Shown here: piece by piece, positions 16,498-25,265 of the stretch
How the letters are laid out: each line of letters begins with the position of its first letter
How positions within the stretch are numbered: position 1 is the stretch's first letter
Assembly (NCBI GenBank): GCA_003165595.1
Contig: PLWQ01000019.1
Location: 75,341-125,398, forward strand
Direction: 5' to 3'
DNA: 50,058 nt
Source of the DNA: Fibrobacterota bacterium
GTDB lineage: Bacteria; Fibrobacterota; Chitinivibrionia; Chitinivibrionales; FEN-1185
Program-made: the position numbers and the translations under genes
Notes under the pieces: generated by a model
The model's input: the letters and a program-made list of their open reading frames with translations, nothing else
What the model was told of the DNA's origin: nothing
The model's database searches: none

Positions 16498-17685
16498 CTA
16501 CGGTTGGTTTGCAATTTCGTCTTCGGTAAGGTAACACGCGGGATCTTCGGCCCACACATCGCTGTGCACCGCCTCTGCCCTTTCGCGGAGGTTGCCGTTG
16601 CAGATGTCTTTCCATGCGCACCGGCCGCATTTCCCGGTAAGCAATTGTTTACGGTTGCGAAGATTCGCAAGAAGCCGGTCTCCTCCCGAGGCCCAGAGCT
16701 CGCTAAAAGGCCGGGTACGAACGTTGCCGACGCTGTAGTGGCGCCAGAACTGGTCCGGATGCACGGTGCCGTCCCAGCTGACGCAACCGATGCCATGTCC
16801 GGTGCTGTTGCCGCCGTTCATTCGCAGGAGGCGCAGCACGTCCGCGGCGCGTTGCGGCTGTTCTTTGAGCAACCTCAGGTAGAGATACACGCCGTCGGCG
16901 TGGTTGTCCACCGTGAGCACCTCGGCGGGAATTCCTTTTTTGTGAAGCGCGGCCGTTCTCTCCACAATGAGGTCCACGGTGGCGCGGGTGGCGGCTGCAT
17001 CGAGGTCTTCTTCAACGAGCTCGGTTGCGCGGCCGGTGTAGACCAGATGGTAAAAGCAGATTCGGGGAATTCCCTCTTTTTCAAGAAGGTCGAACACGCC
17101 GGGAATTTCTTCGACGTTGATCCGGTTGACGGTAAAGCGGAGGCCCACCTTGACGCCTGCCTTCCGGCAGGCCCGGATGCCCGCGAGCGCGCGTGCGTAT
17201 GCGCCGGAGACGCCGCGGAACCGGTCGTGGACGGCTTCCAGGCCGTCGATGCTGATGCCCACGTAGGAAAGTCCGGCATCGCGAAACGATGCGGCACGTT
17301 CGTCGGTGATGAGTGTTCCGTTGGTGGAAATCACGGCGCGAATGCCGCGTTTGCGGGCTGCCGCAACCAGCGTGAGCAGATCGTCCCTCAAAAGGGGCTC
17401 GCCGCCCGAAAAGAGCAGCACCGGCACCCCGAAAGCGGCGAGGTCGTCGATGAGGGCAAGGCCCTCGGGGGTGGTAAGTTCGCCCTTGTAATCCAGGTCG
17501 GCCGATTGTGAATAGCAGTGGATGCAACGGAGGTTGCACCGCCGCGTCACGTTCCACACCACCACCGGCTTCTTGTCTTTTGAGAACTGAAGAAGGTGGG
17601 AGGGAAGTTTGCCTGAGTCACGGTCGTACCTGAGCGCATCGGACGACTCGACCGTGCCGCAGTAGAGCTTGGAAATTCCTATCAT
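16498..17685 (-). CDS. ahbC: 12,18-didecarboxysiroheme deacetylase AhbC (radical SAM, NirJ-like)
   Basis: Removes the two remaining acetate side chains of didecarboxysiroheme to give iron-coproporphyrin III. The 395-residue protein begins with the AhbC-typical MIGISKLYCG. It has the radical SAM triad Cys50-x3-Cys54-x2-Cys57 (TRRCNLRCIHC), SGGEPL, the ISIDG strand, and a C-terminal cysteine-rich region (KCGRCAWKDICNGN, DPACYL) for an auxiliary cluster. NirJ of heme d1 synthesis is the close relative, but no cytochrome cd1 genes are present. A TTG at 17724 would add 13 residues; ATG 17685 fits the family start. It is the first gene of the operon. Confidence 0.9.
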   Translation of the reverse strand: MIGISKLYCGTVESSDALRYDRDSGKLPSHLLQFSKDKKPVVVWNVTRRCNLRCIHCYSQSADLDYKGELTTPEGLALIDDLAAFGVPVLLFSGGEPLLRDDLLTLVAAARKRGIRAVISTNGTLITDERAASFRDAGLSYVGISIDGLEAVHDRFRGVSGAYARALAGIRACRKAGVKVGLRFTVNRINVEEIPGVFDLLEKEGIPRICFYHLVYTGRATELVEEDLDAAATRATVDLIVERTAALHKKGIPAEVLTVDNHADGVYLYLRLLKEQPQRAADVLRLLRMNGGNSTGHGIGCVSWDGTVHPDQFWRHYSVGNVRTRPFSELWASGGDRLLANLRNRKQLLTGKCGRCAWKDICNGNLRERAEAVHSDVWAEDPACYLTEDEIANQP

Positions 17686-17978
17686 GCTTCGATCGCTTTC
17701 GATAAACCGGAATGCACGTTCCAATAGATCGATGCAGTCCGAGGCAAGCCAGGGGGTAGTCTTGCCGTGGACATCAGGGTTGTAATATGCTGGTAATATA
17801 ATTCCCGTTCCCCGGGATTATTCCGGAGCAACGATGGAATTATGCGTCTGCGGCGAAGTCCAGTGCGCCCCAGCGCTCTATTCCTTTCGAGCGCCGCAGG
17901 AATATAGTATTTTTCGATAGGGTGTTGGATTCGTGCGTCGGGCAATCCATTGACAAGAAGAAAAGAAGGATACTCCGG
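17686..17978. promoter_or_regulatory. Divergent control region between the heme operon and metA
   Basis: The only space from which both the ten-gene heme operon (-) and metA (+) can be transcribed. Seen in it: an inverted repeat TATTCCT (17879-17885) / AGGAATA (17898-17904) with a GC-rich centre, and TCCCG-TTCCC-CGGGA near 17802-17816. I cannot place a convincing sigma70 promoter for either side, nor a known riboswitch. Confidence 0.4.
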
Positions 17979-18872
17979 ATGACCATCGTTCTACCAAAGG
18001 ACTACCATGCGAAGCAGGAGCTTCAGAAGCGCCGCGTACTGGTAATCGATCAGGACAATGCTCTCAAGGAAGACATTCGCGCCTTGCGGATTGGCGTGCT
18101 CAACATCATGCCGCAAGCGGAGCGGTACGAGCTGAGTCTGCTGGCCCCGCTCGGCAGATCGGTGCTGCAGATTGAACCCATTTGGATTCGCCTGGAAACC
18201 CACAAGTACACCAGCACCGACCAATCGCATCTCGACAAGCTGTATGTAACGTTCGAGGAGGCCGTATCACACCAGAAGCTCGACGGGCTCATCGTCACGG
18301 GCGCGCCTGTGGAGGAGATTCCCTTTGAGCAAGTTACCTATTGGGAGGAGATCCTTCGCATCCTCAGGTACGCACATCGCAACGCTGCCTCGACGCTGGG
18401 ATTGTGCTGGGGCGCCCTTGCCATCGCAAAATTCCTGGGCATGGAGAAGGAAATATTTCCGAAAAAGCTTTTCGGCGTGTTTGAAACGGTCAACCTTGAC
18501 CGCAGCCACCGGGTAACAGGCGATATGGACGACGTGTTCTGGTGCCCGCAAAGCAGGCATTCAGGAATTCCCGACGCGGTGCTGGAAGAACAGCGCGACA
18601 AGGGGAAGATCCGCCTTCTCGCATATTCGAAAGACGCGGGGTACGTTATTTTCGAAAGCGCCGACCAGCGGTTTCTCATGCACCTTGGCCATCTGGAATA
18701 CGAGCCGTCGCGGCTCGTCGAAGAATACAAACGGGACCTCGCGGCCGGCAAAAAGAACGTCGAGGCGCCAAAGAACGTCAACCTTGAGGCTCCGGTTAAT
18801 GTCTGGCGCGCCCATGGAAACGAATTTTTTTCCCAATGGATCAAGTTCGTCCACGAATCAACACAATACTAG
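17979..18872 (+). CDS. metA: Homoserine O-acetyltransferase, MetA fold
   Basis: Activates homoserine for methionine synthesis. The 297-residue MetA-family protein has catalytic Cys143 in GLCWG, His/Glu in HLGHLEYEP, and the RHS segment. At the acyl-selectivity position it has TGAPVE, with Glu112 aligning to residue 111 of the family. In characterised members Glu here marks acetyl-CoA use and Gly marks succinyl-CoA, so I call acetyltransferase. ATG 17979 has AAGGAT 9 bases upstream; the longer frame from 17922 has no family support. cysE follows. Confidence 0.9.
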   Translation: MTIVLPKDYHAKQELQKRRVLVIDQDNALKEDIRALRIGVLNIMPQAERYELSLLAPLGRSVLQIEPIWIRLETHKYTSTDQSHLDKLYVTFEEAVSHQKLDGLIVTGAPVEEIPFEQVTYWEEILRILRYAHRNAASTLGLCWGALAIAKFLGMEKEIFPKKLFGVFETVNLDRSHRVTGDMDDVFWCPQSRHSGIPDAVLEEQRDKGKIRLLAYSKDAGYVIFESADQRFLMHLGHLEYEPSRLVEEYKRDLAAGKKNVEAPKNVNLEAPVNVWRAHGNEFFSQWIKFVHESTQY

Positions 18873-19073
18873 CGCGGACGAAATGCACGCTCTCCGCGAA
18901 GACGCGAACCGGCTTGCGAAACAGGAGGAATGCGGACATCAAAATGCGGACTGCCTGAGACGCCCGCATGGTGCTTCAATTACCTTTTTCGCATAGTGCC
19001 GCAGAAATTCACTTTGCGTCCTTCGCGCCTTGCAGTGAATCTTTTTGTTCGTCGCAGCGGAAAGTCGGTCATC

Positions 19074-20012
19074 ATGCAAACCGTCGAATGGATCAACAAG
19101 AACATACCGCCCATCGCCGACAAGCTGGAACGGGGCGTTCTCAACGGATTCTCCGCCGAAGGCGAAGAAGGGCTCGATTTGTCGGGAAGGAACACCATAT
19201 ACGAGGTGCTCAACGACATTCTCGCCGTGCTGTTTCCGGGATTTTACAGCAAAGACAAGGTGCTCAGGAAGGAGATGAATTTCTATCTGGGCGACATGCT
19301 GCGGCATATCAGCCTGCGGCTCGTGAGAGTGATGACGGAGATCCTCAAGTATCATTGCAAGAAGAAGGACGGTTGCGACGACTGCACGTGCGAGGAGCGC
19401 GCGCAGAAATCGCTTGAGACGATCATCGAATCGCTTCCGTCGATCCGTGCGATGCTGTTTGAAGACGTCAAAGCCGCCTACGCCGGCGATCCCGCCGCCA
19501 CCTGCCTCGAGGAGATCATTCTGAGTTACCCCTGCATCGAGGCGATCGCCACGTACCGCATCGCGAATCTGCTGTACAGACTGGAAGTGCCGTTTGTGCC
19601 GCGGATCATGACCGAGCACGCCCATTCGAGGACCGGCATCGATATCCACCCGGGCGCAACCATAGCGCCGGGGTTCTTTATCGATCACGGCACGGGCACG
19701 GTTATCGGCGAGACCACGTCAATAGGGAAGAACGTACGGCTGTACCAGGGCGTGACTCTCGGCGCGGTATCGCCTTTCGACAAGCAGGGAAATCCCAAAC
19801 GCGGAATCAAACGCCATCCGACCATTGAGGATGAAGTGATCATCTATGCAAACGCGACGATTCTCGGAGGTGAGACGGTTATCGGCAAGGGCGCAATTAT
19901 CGGCGGCAACACCTGGATCACGAGGTCGGTGCCTCCGGGCGCGGTGGTGTACAAGGGGCAGGAGGATGAACGAAGGTCGAAAAGTTCAGAAGTTGAAAGT
20001 GGGAAAGGCTAA
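19074..20012 (+). CDS. cysE: Serine O-acetyltransferase
   Basis: Makes O-acetylserine for cysteine synthesis. 312 residues: an alpha-helical N-terminal domain (about 1-170) carrying a CKKKDGCDDCTC cysteine cluster unusual for the family, then a left-handed beta-helix of hexapeptide repeats with HPGATIAPGFFIDHGTG (catalytic Asp/His) and the KRHPTIED loop. The tail after VVYKGQ is low-complexity and reads into an intergenic-like A/G-rich stretch. ATG 19074 is chosen because the preceding frame lacks family likeness. Together with metA it suggests a sulfur amino acid pair, though about 200 bases separate them. Confidence 0.9.
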   Translation: MQTVEWINKNIPPIADKLERGVLNGFSAEGEEGLDLSGRNTIYEVLNDILAVLFPGFYSKDKVLRKEMNFYLGDMLRHISLRLVRVMTEILKYHCKKKDGCDDCTCEERAQKSLETIIESLPSIRAMLFEDVKAAYAGDPAATCLEEIILSYPCIEAIATYRIANLLYRLEVPFVPRIMTEHAHSRTGIDIHPGATIAPGFFIDHGTGTVIGETTSIGKNVRLYQGVTLGAVSPFDKQGNPKRGIKRHPTIEDEVIIYANATILGGETVIGKGAIIGGNTWITRSVPPGAVVYKGQEDERRSKSSEVESGKG

Positions 20013-20411
20013 GTGGAAGTCAATCTGCTATGATGCCGCTCGATAGCCTGTCGCTCGCAGCGCTTTCGGAATGCGACACGGTCAATCTGCTGCGGTTCCA
20101 GCCGGTGATGCGGGACCGGGGCTCACATTTTGTCGAAGAAAATGTTTCGCGCTGCCGGGCGCGCCGTTGCGCCTGCCGTGCGTACCTTTAAGAGCCCCGG
20201 CGCCACGCGGCATGGGTTTGGAAGACGGGGCTGCGGATTGCCGAACGGGTGCAGCGATTTCAAGATAAGGATTTGAGCGCCCCGCTGCAATAGCAAAATA
20301 ACAAAAGCGCCGACCTCGCCCCGACCCCGCTCCTGAAGTGAGAAGGGCACGGTTTGTTCTTTAGGCACCTCTCAGGACCGAAATAAAGCCTCGGCCCTTA
20401 GCCGTGGTTGT
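20013..20411. other. Intergenic region with one possible tiny ORF
   Basis: A 399-base gap between cysE and the convergent isomerase-like gene. It contains a 52-codon frame, annotated separately. No terminator with a T-run, repeat or RNA gene was recognised. Confidence 0.5.
20033..20191 (+). CDS. Possible small ORF or gene remnant, 52 residues
   Basis: ATG at 20033 (another in-frame ATG at 20030) opens a frame ending at TAA 20189-20191. The N-terminal half has plain coding-like composition (PLDSLSLAALSECD); the C-terminus is rich in Arg and Cys (RCRARRCACR). No good SD site is seen. Not recognised; it could be the remains of a gene that once followed cysE. Confidence 0.2.
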   Translation: MPLDSLSLAALSECDTVNLLRFQPVMRDRGSHFVEENVSRCRARRCACRAYL

Positions 20412-21623
20412 TTACAAACGAAAGTTGGTAATGGGAACAAATGCCGTTTGAATCCCGTTTACAAAGCAACCGATGGTGTAGGAGCCCGGCGCAATGTGAC
20501 GCAGATCAAGCGACACGCTTCCTCTGCCCGCCGGTGATGTGACCGAAGTAATCCTGCCCATGTACCGGCCTCTGCTGTCTAAAAGCCGGAACCAAAGCGT
20601 TGCAGCCGCGGACACGGAATAGGAAATTTCGGCGCACCCGGCAAAGCTACGCACAAGAACAAATTGATTATTGAGATTCGCACGCACGCCGGTTCCCGCA
20701 ATGCCGGTTGTTTGACTCACTGCCGAGCGAACCTCAGCCAGGTATTTCGGCACCACAACAAGCGGATCGCCGGACAGTGCCTCGATGAGCAAATACCCCT
20801 GAAACGAACTGTTGCGCGCAAGCTGGATCACGGCCGGTAGGGTGGTCTCCACATTTTGCTTGAGGAGAAAATTGGTCGCATAGGGCAAGGCTTTCGCAAG
20901 ATCGGCGTCCAGGTTTGTGGTGGTGAACGATCCCGTATCCAGCAGAACCCCGAAATTGTCGGAATTGACAAGCGTGCAAAGTTCGATGATCTGGTCCGCC
21001 GTTTGAAGCATGTCGTTGTGGTTCTGCACGATCACTTTCACGCCAAGCGGCTTGCCGTAGTCCGCGCATTGACGGATGCTGTCGGCAATCCAGGCTGCAA
21101 CCTCATCCCATTTCGTTTCGTATCCGGCCGGCATGTTGCCGCTAAAGACGCGAATTGCCGGCGCGCCCATTTTGACCGCAACGTCGATCCATTTTTGCAC
21201 AAGCGCAACATCATTCGCCCTGCCCTGCGCATCGGCGTTGCCGAAATTATTGTTTACGCCCGTGCCGCTTATTGCAATGCCCAGATCAAGGGCTTTTGTT
21301 TTGAAAGCGGCAATTGCCGCGTCCGTGGGAACCGTCGGATAGCCGGGAAAGTAGTATCCCTGGGCATCGATTGCATCAAACTTGTTATTGGCGCAGAAGT
21401 CGAGCGCGTCGGCGAGGGTCATCTGGGGATTGGTTCCGGTAAGCTGCGCGTTGAACGAATAGCAATTCAGACTGATCCTGTAGGGTCCTTCATATCCGGC
21501 AGTTGCGAGCTGCCTTGCATCGGATTGGGAGTGAAACACGTGAATTCCCGCTGCCACGCCGCATGCCGACAAGGCGGCATCTTTGATGAATGTTCTTCGA
21601 TTGATTTCTGATAGCATCGGCAT
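20412..21623 (-). CDS. Tat-exported sugar isomerase/epimerase-like protein with T9SS-like tail
   Basis: A 403-residue protein. Its N-terminus NRRTFIKDAALSACG is a twin-arginine signal, so it should be exported folded. Residues about 45-290 look like the xylose isomerase-like TIM barrel: SLNCYSFN, the QNHND strand end, VLLDTGSF with an acidic metal ligand, and LIEAL near the end of the barrel. The last 85 residues resemble a type IX secretion C-terminal sorting domain (LWFRLLDSRGRYMG, LDLRHIAPGSYTIGCF). Sugar-phosphate isomerases are normally cytosolic, so an outer-surface role on carbohydrates is inferred. Substrate unknown. Confidence 0.7.
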   Translation of the reverse strand: MPMLSEINRRTFIKDAALSACGVAAGIHVFHSQSDARQLATAGYEGPYRISLNCYSFNAQLTGTNPQMTLADALDFCANNKFDAIDAQGYYFPGYPTVPTDAAIAAFKTKALDLGIAISGTGVNNNFGNADAQGRANDVALVQKWIDVAVKMGAPAIRVFSGNMPAGYETKWDEVAAWIADSIRQCADYGKPLGVKVIVQNHNDMLQTADQIIELCTLVNSDNFGVLLDTGSFTTTNLDADLAKALPYATNFLLKQNVETTLPAVIQLARNSSFQGYLLIEALSGDPLVVVPKYLAEVRSAVSQTTGIAGTGVRANLNNQFVLVRSFAGCAEISYSVSAAATLWFRLLDSRGRYMGRITSVTSPAGRGSVSLDLRHIAPGSYTIGCFVNGIQTAFVPITNFRL

Positions 21624-21951
21624 CTCGTTTGTTGTTTGTTTTGAGCGGGAAAGTATACAGGTAATATATCATAAAAACACGAGGTGGGATTCATTTTTTG
21701 GAAGAAGTGGGAGCGGTACAGTCCTGCCAAGTCGTAATCAGATACTCGTATTCAGCCATCTTCTCCGGTGCCCCCTCAGGGGGACAGGGGGCGAGGGATA
21801 CGGCGTGATGGATCATCAGGTCTTGGCATGGAATATGCTGCTATTTGGGGTTAGGAGCTGCTTGCCGCGGCGAGTAGGGCCGAAGTGAAGCAGCCCGGCT
21901 TGTGTTTTGCGCCCTTAATCTAATCACGTCTGAGTTTGGAGGGAGTTTATT
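21624..21951. other. Divergent intergenic region
   Basis: A 328-base gap between the Tat protein (-) and a small membrane protein (+). It holds a C5/G5 palindrome (CCCCC-TCA-GGGGG near 21770-21782) and a GCTGCTT/AAGCAGC inverted pair between about 21850 and 21890. An A/T-rich stretch around 21655-21690 (TATACAGGTAATATATC) is a likely promoter area for the minus-strand gene. No gene seen. Confidence 0.45.
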
Positions 21952-22329
21952 ATGAATCCTACGCAGTTACCTCTCCTGGTTGAAGGAATCTTGATCTTGA
22001 TAGCCGGAACCTTTGGATTTATTCTGGGCAGGGCAGGAAGACCCTACGGCAAGGTGAAACTCGCGGTTCACCTGTTTTTCGTTCTTTGGTTCGCCGTGGG
22101 TTATGGCTTCATAGCGTACGCGATTCTTACAAAGGGTAGTGCAACAATGGGAATTCTGGTCCCGGTCACCGTAATGGGTTTGGCGATTTTGACCCAACTG
22201 GTTACCGGAATCCTGATGCTGGCTTCCAAGAAAGCAGAAAAGGCGATTCCGAAGATCCACATTGTATCGGCAAGCTTGCTGGTTGCGTCTGATATCTGTG
22301 CATTCTTCATGGCAGGGCTCCGTCCATAA
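21952..22329 (+). CDS. Small four-helix membrane protein, function unknown
   Basis: 125 residues with four hydrophobic segments (about 8-26, 36-58, 66-90, 101-121) and short loops. Two histidines lie at helix starts, His40 in AVHLFF and His103 in KIHIVS, which could ligate heme or a metal as in small cytochrome b-like or DUF420-type proteins; that is a guess. GGAGGGAG lies 5-10 bases before the ATG, so translation is well supported. It stands alone between two exported-protein genes. Confidence 0.75.
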   Translation: MNPTQLPLLVEGILILIAGTFGFILGRAGRPYGKVKLAVHLFFVLWFAVGYGFIAYAILTKGSATMGILVPVTVMGLAILTQLVTGILMLASKKAEKAIPKIHIVSASLLVASDICAFFMAGLRP

Positions 22330-22844
22330 GGAATGTTTCGGTGATACAGGGCACCGGTGCGATTCTTCCCAGCTCCGTATTGTGGCCAGCCCCGGGTTTT
22401 GCCGGAGCGCTGCACGCCGCCTGTCCAGGCCACCGTGGAAGGCTTACCATGCAACTTCGAGGTACTTGAAGGCGTGGAAAACCTGCTCCCGAAAAACCGG
22501 CCTTTCTTACGCTTCTAATCAAAGCCACGACCTGTATTCTCCGATTTGCCTAAGGTGGCCGGAGATATCTATATTTTTCCTCGAAACAGTTCGCAATGTG
22601 GAAGGCGGCGACGCTTCGAAGTACCCGAAGGGGTAAAGCGGGAAAGCGGGGAAACAAGTGAGCGTATGTAAATGAGCTCTCTTTCGCCCACCTGCCCGCG
22701 AAAAACAATTTGCCCGCTCCTAATCCTAAAAGGAGGAGTAAGACAGGTTGCCCCGCTACATGCGAATGTTTTTTTTCATATCATATGCAATTGGCATAAT
22801 ACTCTTTCGAGATTTTCCTAATCTAACATTTTAAAGGGGGGTCA
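22330..22844. other. Intergenic region, 515 bases
   Basis: No convincing gene. Two stretches (about 22428-22475 and 22595-22630) share an imperfect direct repeat with the pattern GTGGAAGGC...CTTCGARGTAC, so part of this space may derive from an old duplication or repeat element. The last 100 bases are AT-rich and probably contain the promoter of the following secreted-protein gene, but no clear -35/-10 pair can be set. Confidence 0.4.
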
Positions 22845-23807
22845 ATGCTTCACAAATGTTTCCTTGCACTAGCAGCGCTCGGCCTGGCAACGTTCCTCAT
22901 GGCTGCCATGCCGGCCAATTATCTGGGCACGGTGTTTACAGGCGATACTCTCAAAGGCCATCCCCAGCATCTTCCCGGCGACATCCATATGGCCTATTTC
23001 GACGAAGGGGCCGACGGCGTGGCTTTTCACTACATGTTCGGGTACCAGGGCGACTGCAGCATTCGAACGGGCCACACGGGCACAACCGTGCCCATGCAGT
23101 CGTTTCAGGCGTGGAGGGACTTTCTTTCCGGACCCACCGGCGGCATCAACGATACCGACGTGAAGCACGCCAATGTCTGCTACCTCGGCTGGACGGAAAA
23201 CAAGAACGGAGACTGGGAATGGATGAATTATACCGTGCACGTGGATACGGCGGGCACCTACAGCCTCCAGATTCATGAATCGGATGCGAAATATCCTAAT
23301 CTCGTCAGGGTGACTTTTAGCGGCGTCGCCACCGACTCCGTGGTGAACATGGCGCTCAGCATAGATTCTCCCGGGGATCTTGAGATATATCATGACTGGA
23401 AGTGGGACGATACTCCCAATAAGATCGTGCTCGACACCGGGATGTACGTCCTCAATGTTAACCTGGACGTAGGCAACTGGAACTTGGCCACCATGAGGTT
23501 CAAGCTTGTCACGCCGGCCAAAGGCATTGTGATGCCCAGGGTGATAAGTCCGAATTCGGCGCAGTTGTCGGCAGGTCTTGTGGGAAACCACCTGGCTGTC
23601 TGTTACGATTTGAAGGAGCCCGGCCGCACCACGCTGTCGGTGTTCGATTGCGCCGGCAGAATGCTGCTGCCGGCCATTGAGGGCAGCGGGTCGTCCGGAA
23701 GCCACACACAGACTATTGCCCTGAGCCATTGCGGCCCGGGCGTGCACTTTGTGAGGCTTGACCAGAATGGGGTGTCGCGGGTGAAATCGTTTTTTATCAC
23801 TCGTTAG
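22845..23807 (+). CDS. Secreted protein with CBM6-like region and T9SS-like C-terminal tail
   Basis: 320 residues. Signal peptide at 1-21 (CFLALAALGLATFLMAA). The middle, around 45-225, has a jelly-roll flavour: WMNYTVHVDTAGTYSLQI is the usual CBM6-type strand pair, and ATMRFKL closes the sheet. The C-terminal 75 residues (TTLSVFDCAGRMLL, GPGVHFVRLDQNG, VKSFFITR) resemble a T9SS sorting tail. Carbohydrate binding at the cell surface is inferred. AAAGGGGGG precedes the ATG by 3-4 bases. Confidence 0.65.
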   Translation: MLHKCFLALAALGLATFLMAAMPANYLGTVFTGDTLKGHPQHLPGDIHMAYFDEGADGVAFHYMFGYQGDCSIRTGHTGTTVPMQSFQAWRDFLSGPTGGINDTDVKHANVCYLGWTENKNGDWEWMNYTVHVDTAGTYSLQIHESDAKYPNLVRVTFSGVATDSVVNMALSIDSPGDLEIYHDWKWDDTPNKIVLDTGMYVLNVNLDVGNWNLATMRFKLVTPAKGIVMPRVISPNSAQLSAGLVGNHLAVCYDLKEPGRTTLSVFDCAGRMLLPAIEGSGSSGSHTQTIALSHCGPGVHFVRLDQNGVSRVKSFFITR

Positions 23808-24296
23808 CCTTGCATAGAATAATAGGGACTCGGGGGTTACCCGGCGCACTGCGCCGGGCCGGCCTCTCTCCAGGCCACCCCTTCCTCGATTTCGGATCGA
23901 GGTTTGTCGATCCATTTCGCACGTGCGCCTATTGGCCAGGCACGTAGCGAACCCCTCTATTTGTTACATCCAACGAACTTGACCAAAGGTAGAAGATGAT
24001 CGTTGTATGTACAAGTAGGTTGCCATGATTGCTACGGTTACTGTATGGAGCAAGTGAGGGGAGGCTTAACGCGAGAAAAGCCGGAATACCTGGCGGACTG
24101 GCCGGAACTTGAAGTCACGCTAATCGAGCGCTTTGTACCAGAACCGAGACGCATGCCGATTTGGAATGAATTTCGTACTTTGCGGAGGGATTGTGGAAAT
24201 TTGCGGGAGGATAGCATTCGGGTAGCTGGTGGGCATTTGGGCGCTAGCAATTGAGAATACGCGCGAGTAACCTGATTGCCATCCGTGGCAAGCAAT
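23808..24296. other. Intergenic region with three-hairpin cluster
   Basis: A 489-base gap between the secreted protein and the DNA methylase. Its first 100 bases contain three consecutive hairpins (annotated). The rest contains frames of about 80-100 codons on both strands (24003-24254 +, 24038-24364 -) without family likeness or ribosome sites; I do not call them genes. Base composition falls toward the AT-rich island that begins near 24260. Confidence 0.5.
23840..23902. repeat. Cluster of three hairpins
   Basis: CCCGGCGC-ACT-GCGCCGGG at 23840-23858, GGCCT-CTCTCC-AGGCC at 23861-23876, and CCTCGAT-TTCGG-ATCGAGG at 23884-23902. All have perfect stems and lie within 63 bases just after a + strand gene. 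The layout resembles the clusters near 41356 and 42809. It may terminate transcription or be a composite REP-like element. Confidence 0.6.
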
Positions 24297-25265
24297 CTAA
24301 GATAGGATATTTCCAAAACGAAATTTACTTGCTTGGAGATATTCGCTTTCGGATTCAATAGCAATCCATTTTCTTCTTAGTCGTTCCGATACCCAGCCTG
24401 TTGTGTTCGATCCCGCAAAAGGATCCAATACAATATCATTCATATCGGTTGTGAGCTTAACAAAAAACTCAGGCAATGCAGCAGGAAACCGAGCTGGATG
24501 AATTTTGATTCCTTGCTCCTTACACGCAACTGTGTATTTGTCGTTTGCTGTATTATTTCCGAACTTCAGCATATCGCTCGGGAGGCATTCTTCTTCTATT
24601 ACATTTGGTGGAATTGACCCGCCAGATTCAATTTTTTTGAAACTTTCCCTGATTGCATGTCCAGAAGGTCTTACGGTTTCCCTAAGGCCTCTCTGATTCA
24701 GTCTGATCATATCTGCACTATAAGGTTTTAGCACTTTTGTATTATCTGCTTTAGGGTGAGGTGTTTTTGACAACCACCAGACATATTCTACCGCTTCCTT
24801 AATTCGCTCTCTTCTTACTGTCACCCATTCGGCAGGAACCGGCATTTTTGCTGGATTGTACCAAAAGCATTCTTGAGCAAGATAGAAACCTATTTCTTCT
24901 ACTAATCTTATAAGCAATTTGAAATGATAAAGAGATTTTGTTGGTTCCCCTTTGTTGTAGCTTCCGCCAATATTTAAAATAAAACTTCCATCGTCCTTTA
25001 AAACCCGATGAATATTCTCTGCAAAAGGGAGAAACCAATCTACATAATCTTTTTTGTCTGCATTACCATATTCTTTTTTGAAATGCAAAGCATAAGGTGG
25101 CGAAGTAATAACTGAATTAATGCTTTTTTCAGGTAATTCCCTCAAAACATCAAGTGAATTTGCATGATAGGCAATTCCAAATTCGGTCTTGTAATATGCT
25201 TGATAGCTATGAAGCAATTCCTCATGCGTTGGATATTCAAATTGTAAGGCCTGTTGCGTAGCCAT
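24297..25265 (-). CDS. Type II DNA methyltransferase, beta class, probably N4-cytosine
   Basis: Protective methylase of a restriction-modification pair, 322 residues. Catalytic motif IV is TSPPY at 54-58; SPPY is typical of N4-cytosine enzymes and DPPY of N6-adenine. The SAM-binding motif [11 protein letters not shown] at 281-290, lies near the C-terminus, which makes it beta class. The middle (about 130-245) should be the target-recognition region. The target site cannot be read. It diverges from the HTH regulator and nuclease. AT-rich codon use differs from neighbours, consistent with transfer. Confidence 0.88.
   Translation of the reverse strand: MATQQALQFEYPTHEELLHSYQAYYKTEFGIAYHANSLDVLRELPEKSINSVITSPPYALHFKKEYGNADKKDYVDWFLPFAENIHRVLKDDGSFILNIGGSYNKGEPTKSLYHFKLLIRLVEEIGFYLAQECFWYNPAKMPVPAEWVTVRRERIKEAVEYVWWLSKTPHPKADNTKVLKPYSADMIRLNQRGLRETVRPSGHAIRESFKKIESGGSIPPNVIEEECLPSDMLKFGNNTANDKYTVACKEQGIKIHPARFPAALPEFFVKLTTDMNDIVLDPFAGSNTTGWVSERLRRKWIAIESESEYLQASKFRFGNILS

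Noticed and set aside
17690-17978. SAM riboswitch upstream of metA
   Set aside because: I could not find the conserved S-box, SAM-II or SAH core bases; only a short inverted repeat is present.
24003-24254. 83-codon frame in the gap before the DNA methylase
   Set aside because: TTG start with no ribosome site, an overlapping long frame on the other strand, and no family likeness.
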